From: Prochilodus magdalenae
Taxonomy: Eukaryota; Chordata; Actinopteri; Characiformes; Prochilodontidae
DNA: 64,000 bases
Reading direction: 5' to 3'
Assembly: GCA_024036415.1 (NCBI GenBank)
Contig: JAMWET010001353.1
Coordinates: forward strand, 826,501 to 890,500
Positions 63,620 to 64,000 of this stretch are shown in pieces; position 1 is the first letter of the stretch; each line of letters starts with the position of its first letter. The translations under genes and the position numbers were made by a program. The notes under the pieces are model-generated. The model did no database searches. It saw nothing but the letters and a program-made list of their open reading frames with translations, and was not told the origin of the DNA.

Positions 63620-64000
63620 TGATCAACCACCAATTACGATTATGCAAATAATCTTGTTCCTTATTCTGGGTTCAACTCCACCATTTTTATGTCTACATAA
63701 TTAAAAGGTTAAGATTTAAACATAGTCGTTAAGAGAAAATTCTTAATTCTCAGATTCTCTGGCAATTAGAACCAGTCAGCTAAAGAATTCAATGCCTCTA
63801 AAAGCTGCACCGCATACAGCCATTGCAAAAAACATTTATCAACATAGTTTTCACAACCAAAATATGATTGTGGTTCAAAACGTGTACAAGCATGCAGGTG
63901 AAACAGTAGCCATCGCTTCCACTGTAAAGAGGCTTCTCTGCACGTTATCATTTCACATCTGATCACTCTGAATGACTGTTTACTCTGCGGTGCTGGAACT
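63620..64000. other. arsi intron 1, unremarkable part
   Basis: AT-rich intronic sequence after the minisatellite, with no exon recognised before the window ends. Confidence 0.5.

Overview
This is a gene-poor, AT-rich, repeat-laden vertebrate nuclear window. Coding sequence is split by GT-AG introns. The interspersed repeats (Tc1/mariner relics, hAT-type MITEs, tRNA-derived SINEs, an L2/Rex1-type LINE tail) are those of a ray-finned fish. I infer a teleost, probably an otophysan such as a characiform or catfish, but the species cannot be fixed from the sequence alone.

Four protein-coding genes can be supported, three of them complete. (1) An interleukin-2-type cytokine gene (il2, + strand, four coding exons, 16483-17594, 148 aa) has a TATA box, an AU-rich 3' UTR and a polyA signal. 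(2) adad1 (- strand, 11 coding exons, 31323 down to 20791, 568 aa) encodes a dsRNA-binding, adenosine-deaminase-like germ-cell protein that has lost most of its catalytic zinc site. (3) A treacle-like gene (tcof1, - strand, 8 coding exons, 48092 down to 39073, 916 aa) encodes an N-terminal LisH motif and a Lys/Ser-rich nucleolar-type body; three 183-bp units are repeated in tandem inside its large exon. (4) The first coding exon of arylsulfatase I (arsi, + strand, 62081-62382) carries the formylglycine sulfatase signature; the rest of the gene lies beyond the window. Every exon junction in the three complete models was checked for splice dinucleotides and phase, and each summed CDS is a multiple of three.

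Layout: 1-16.3 kb is intergenic and rich in Tc1 fossils. il2 lies at 16.4-17.9 kb and adad1 at 20.6-31.3 kb, with an upstream non-coding exon probably at about 32 kb. 32.5-39 kb is intergenic, with a LINE tail, a hAT MITE and a SINE. tcof1 occupies 39.1-48.1 kb and 48.1-62 kb is repeat-rich intergenic DNA. arsi starts at 62.08 kb, and a 33-bp minisatellite fills its first intron.

The order joins two blocks that are separate in human. il2 and adad1 converge as they do at human 4q27, and tcof1 and arsi diverge as they do at human 5q32. The junction between adad1 and tcof1 is therefore a lineage-specific synteny join. No il21 gene was found in the 16 kb upstream of il2, where the mammalian order would place it. 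I found no unprecedented biological system. The most useful results are the de novo gene models, the synteny join, the recent tcof1 repeat expansion, and two internally deleted Tc1-like elements that keep DNA-binding-domain coding sequence.
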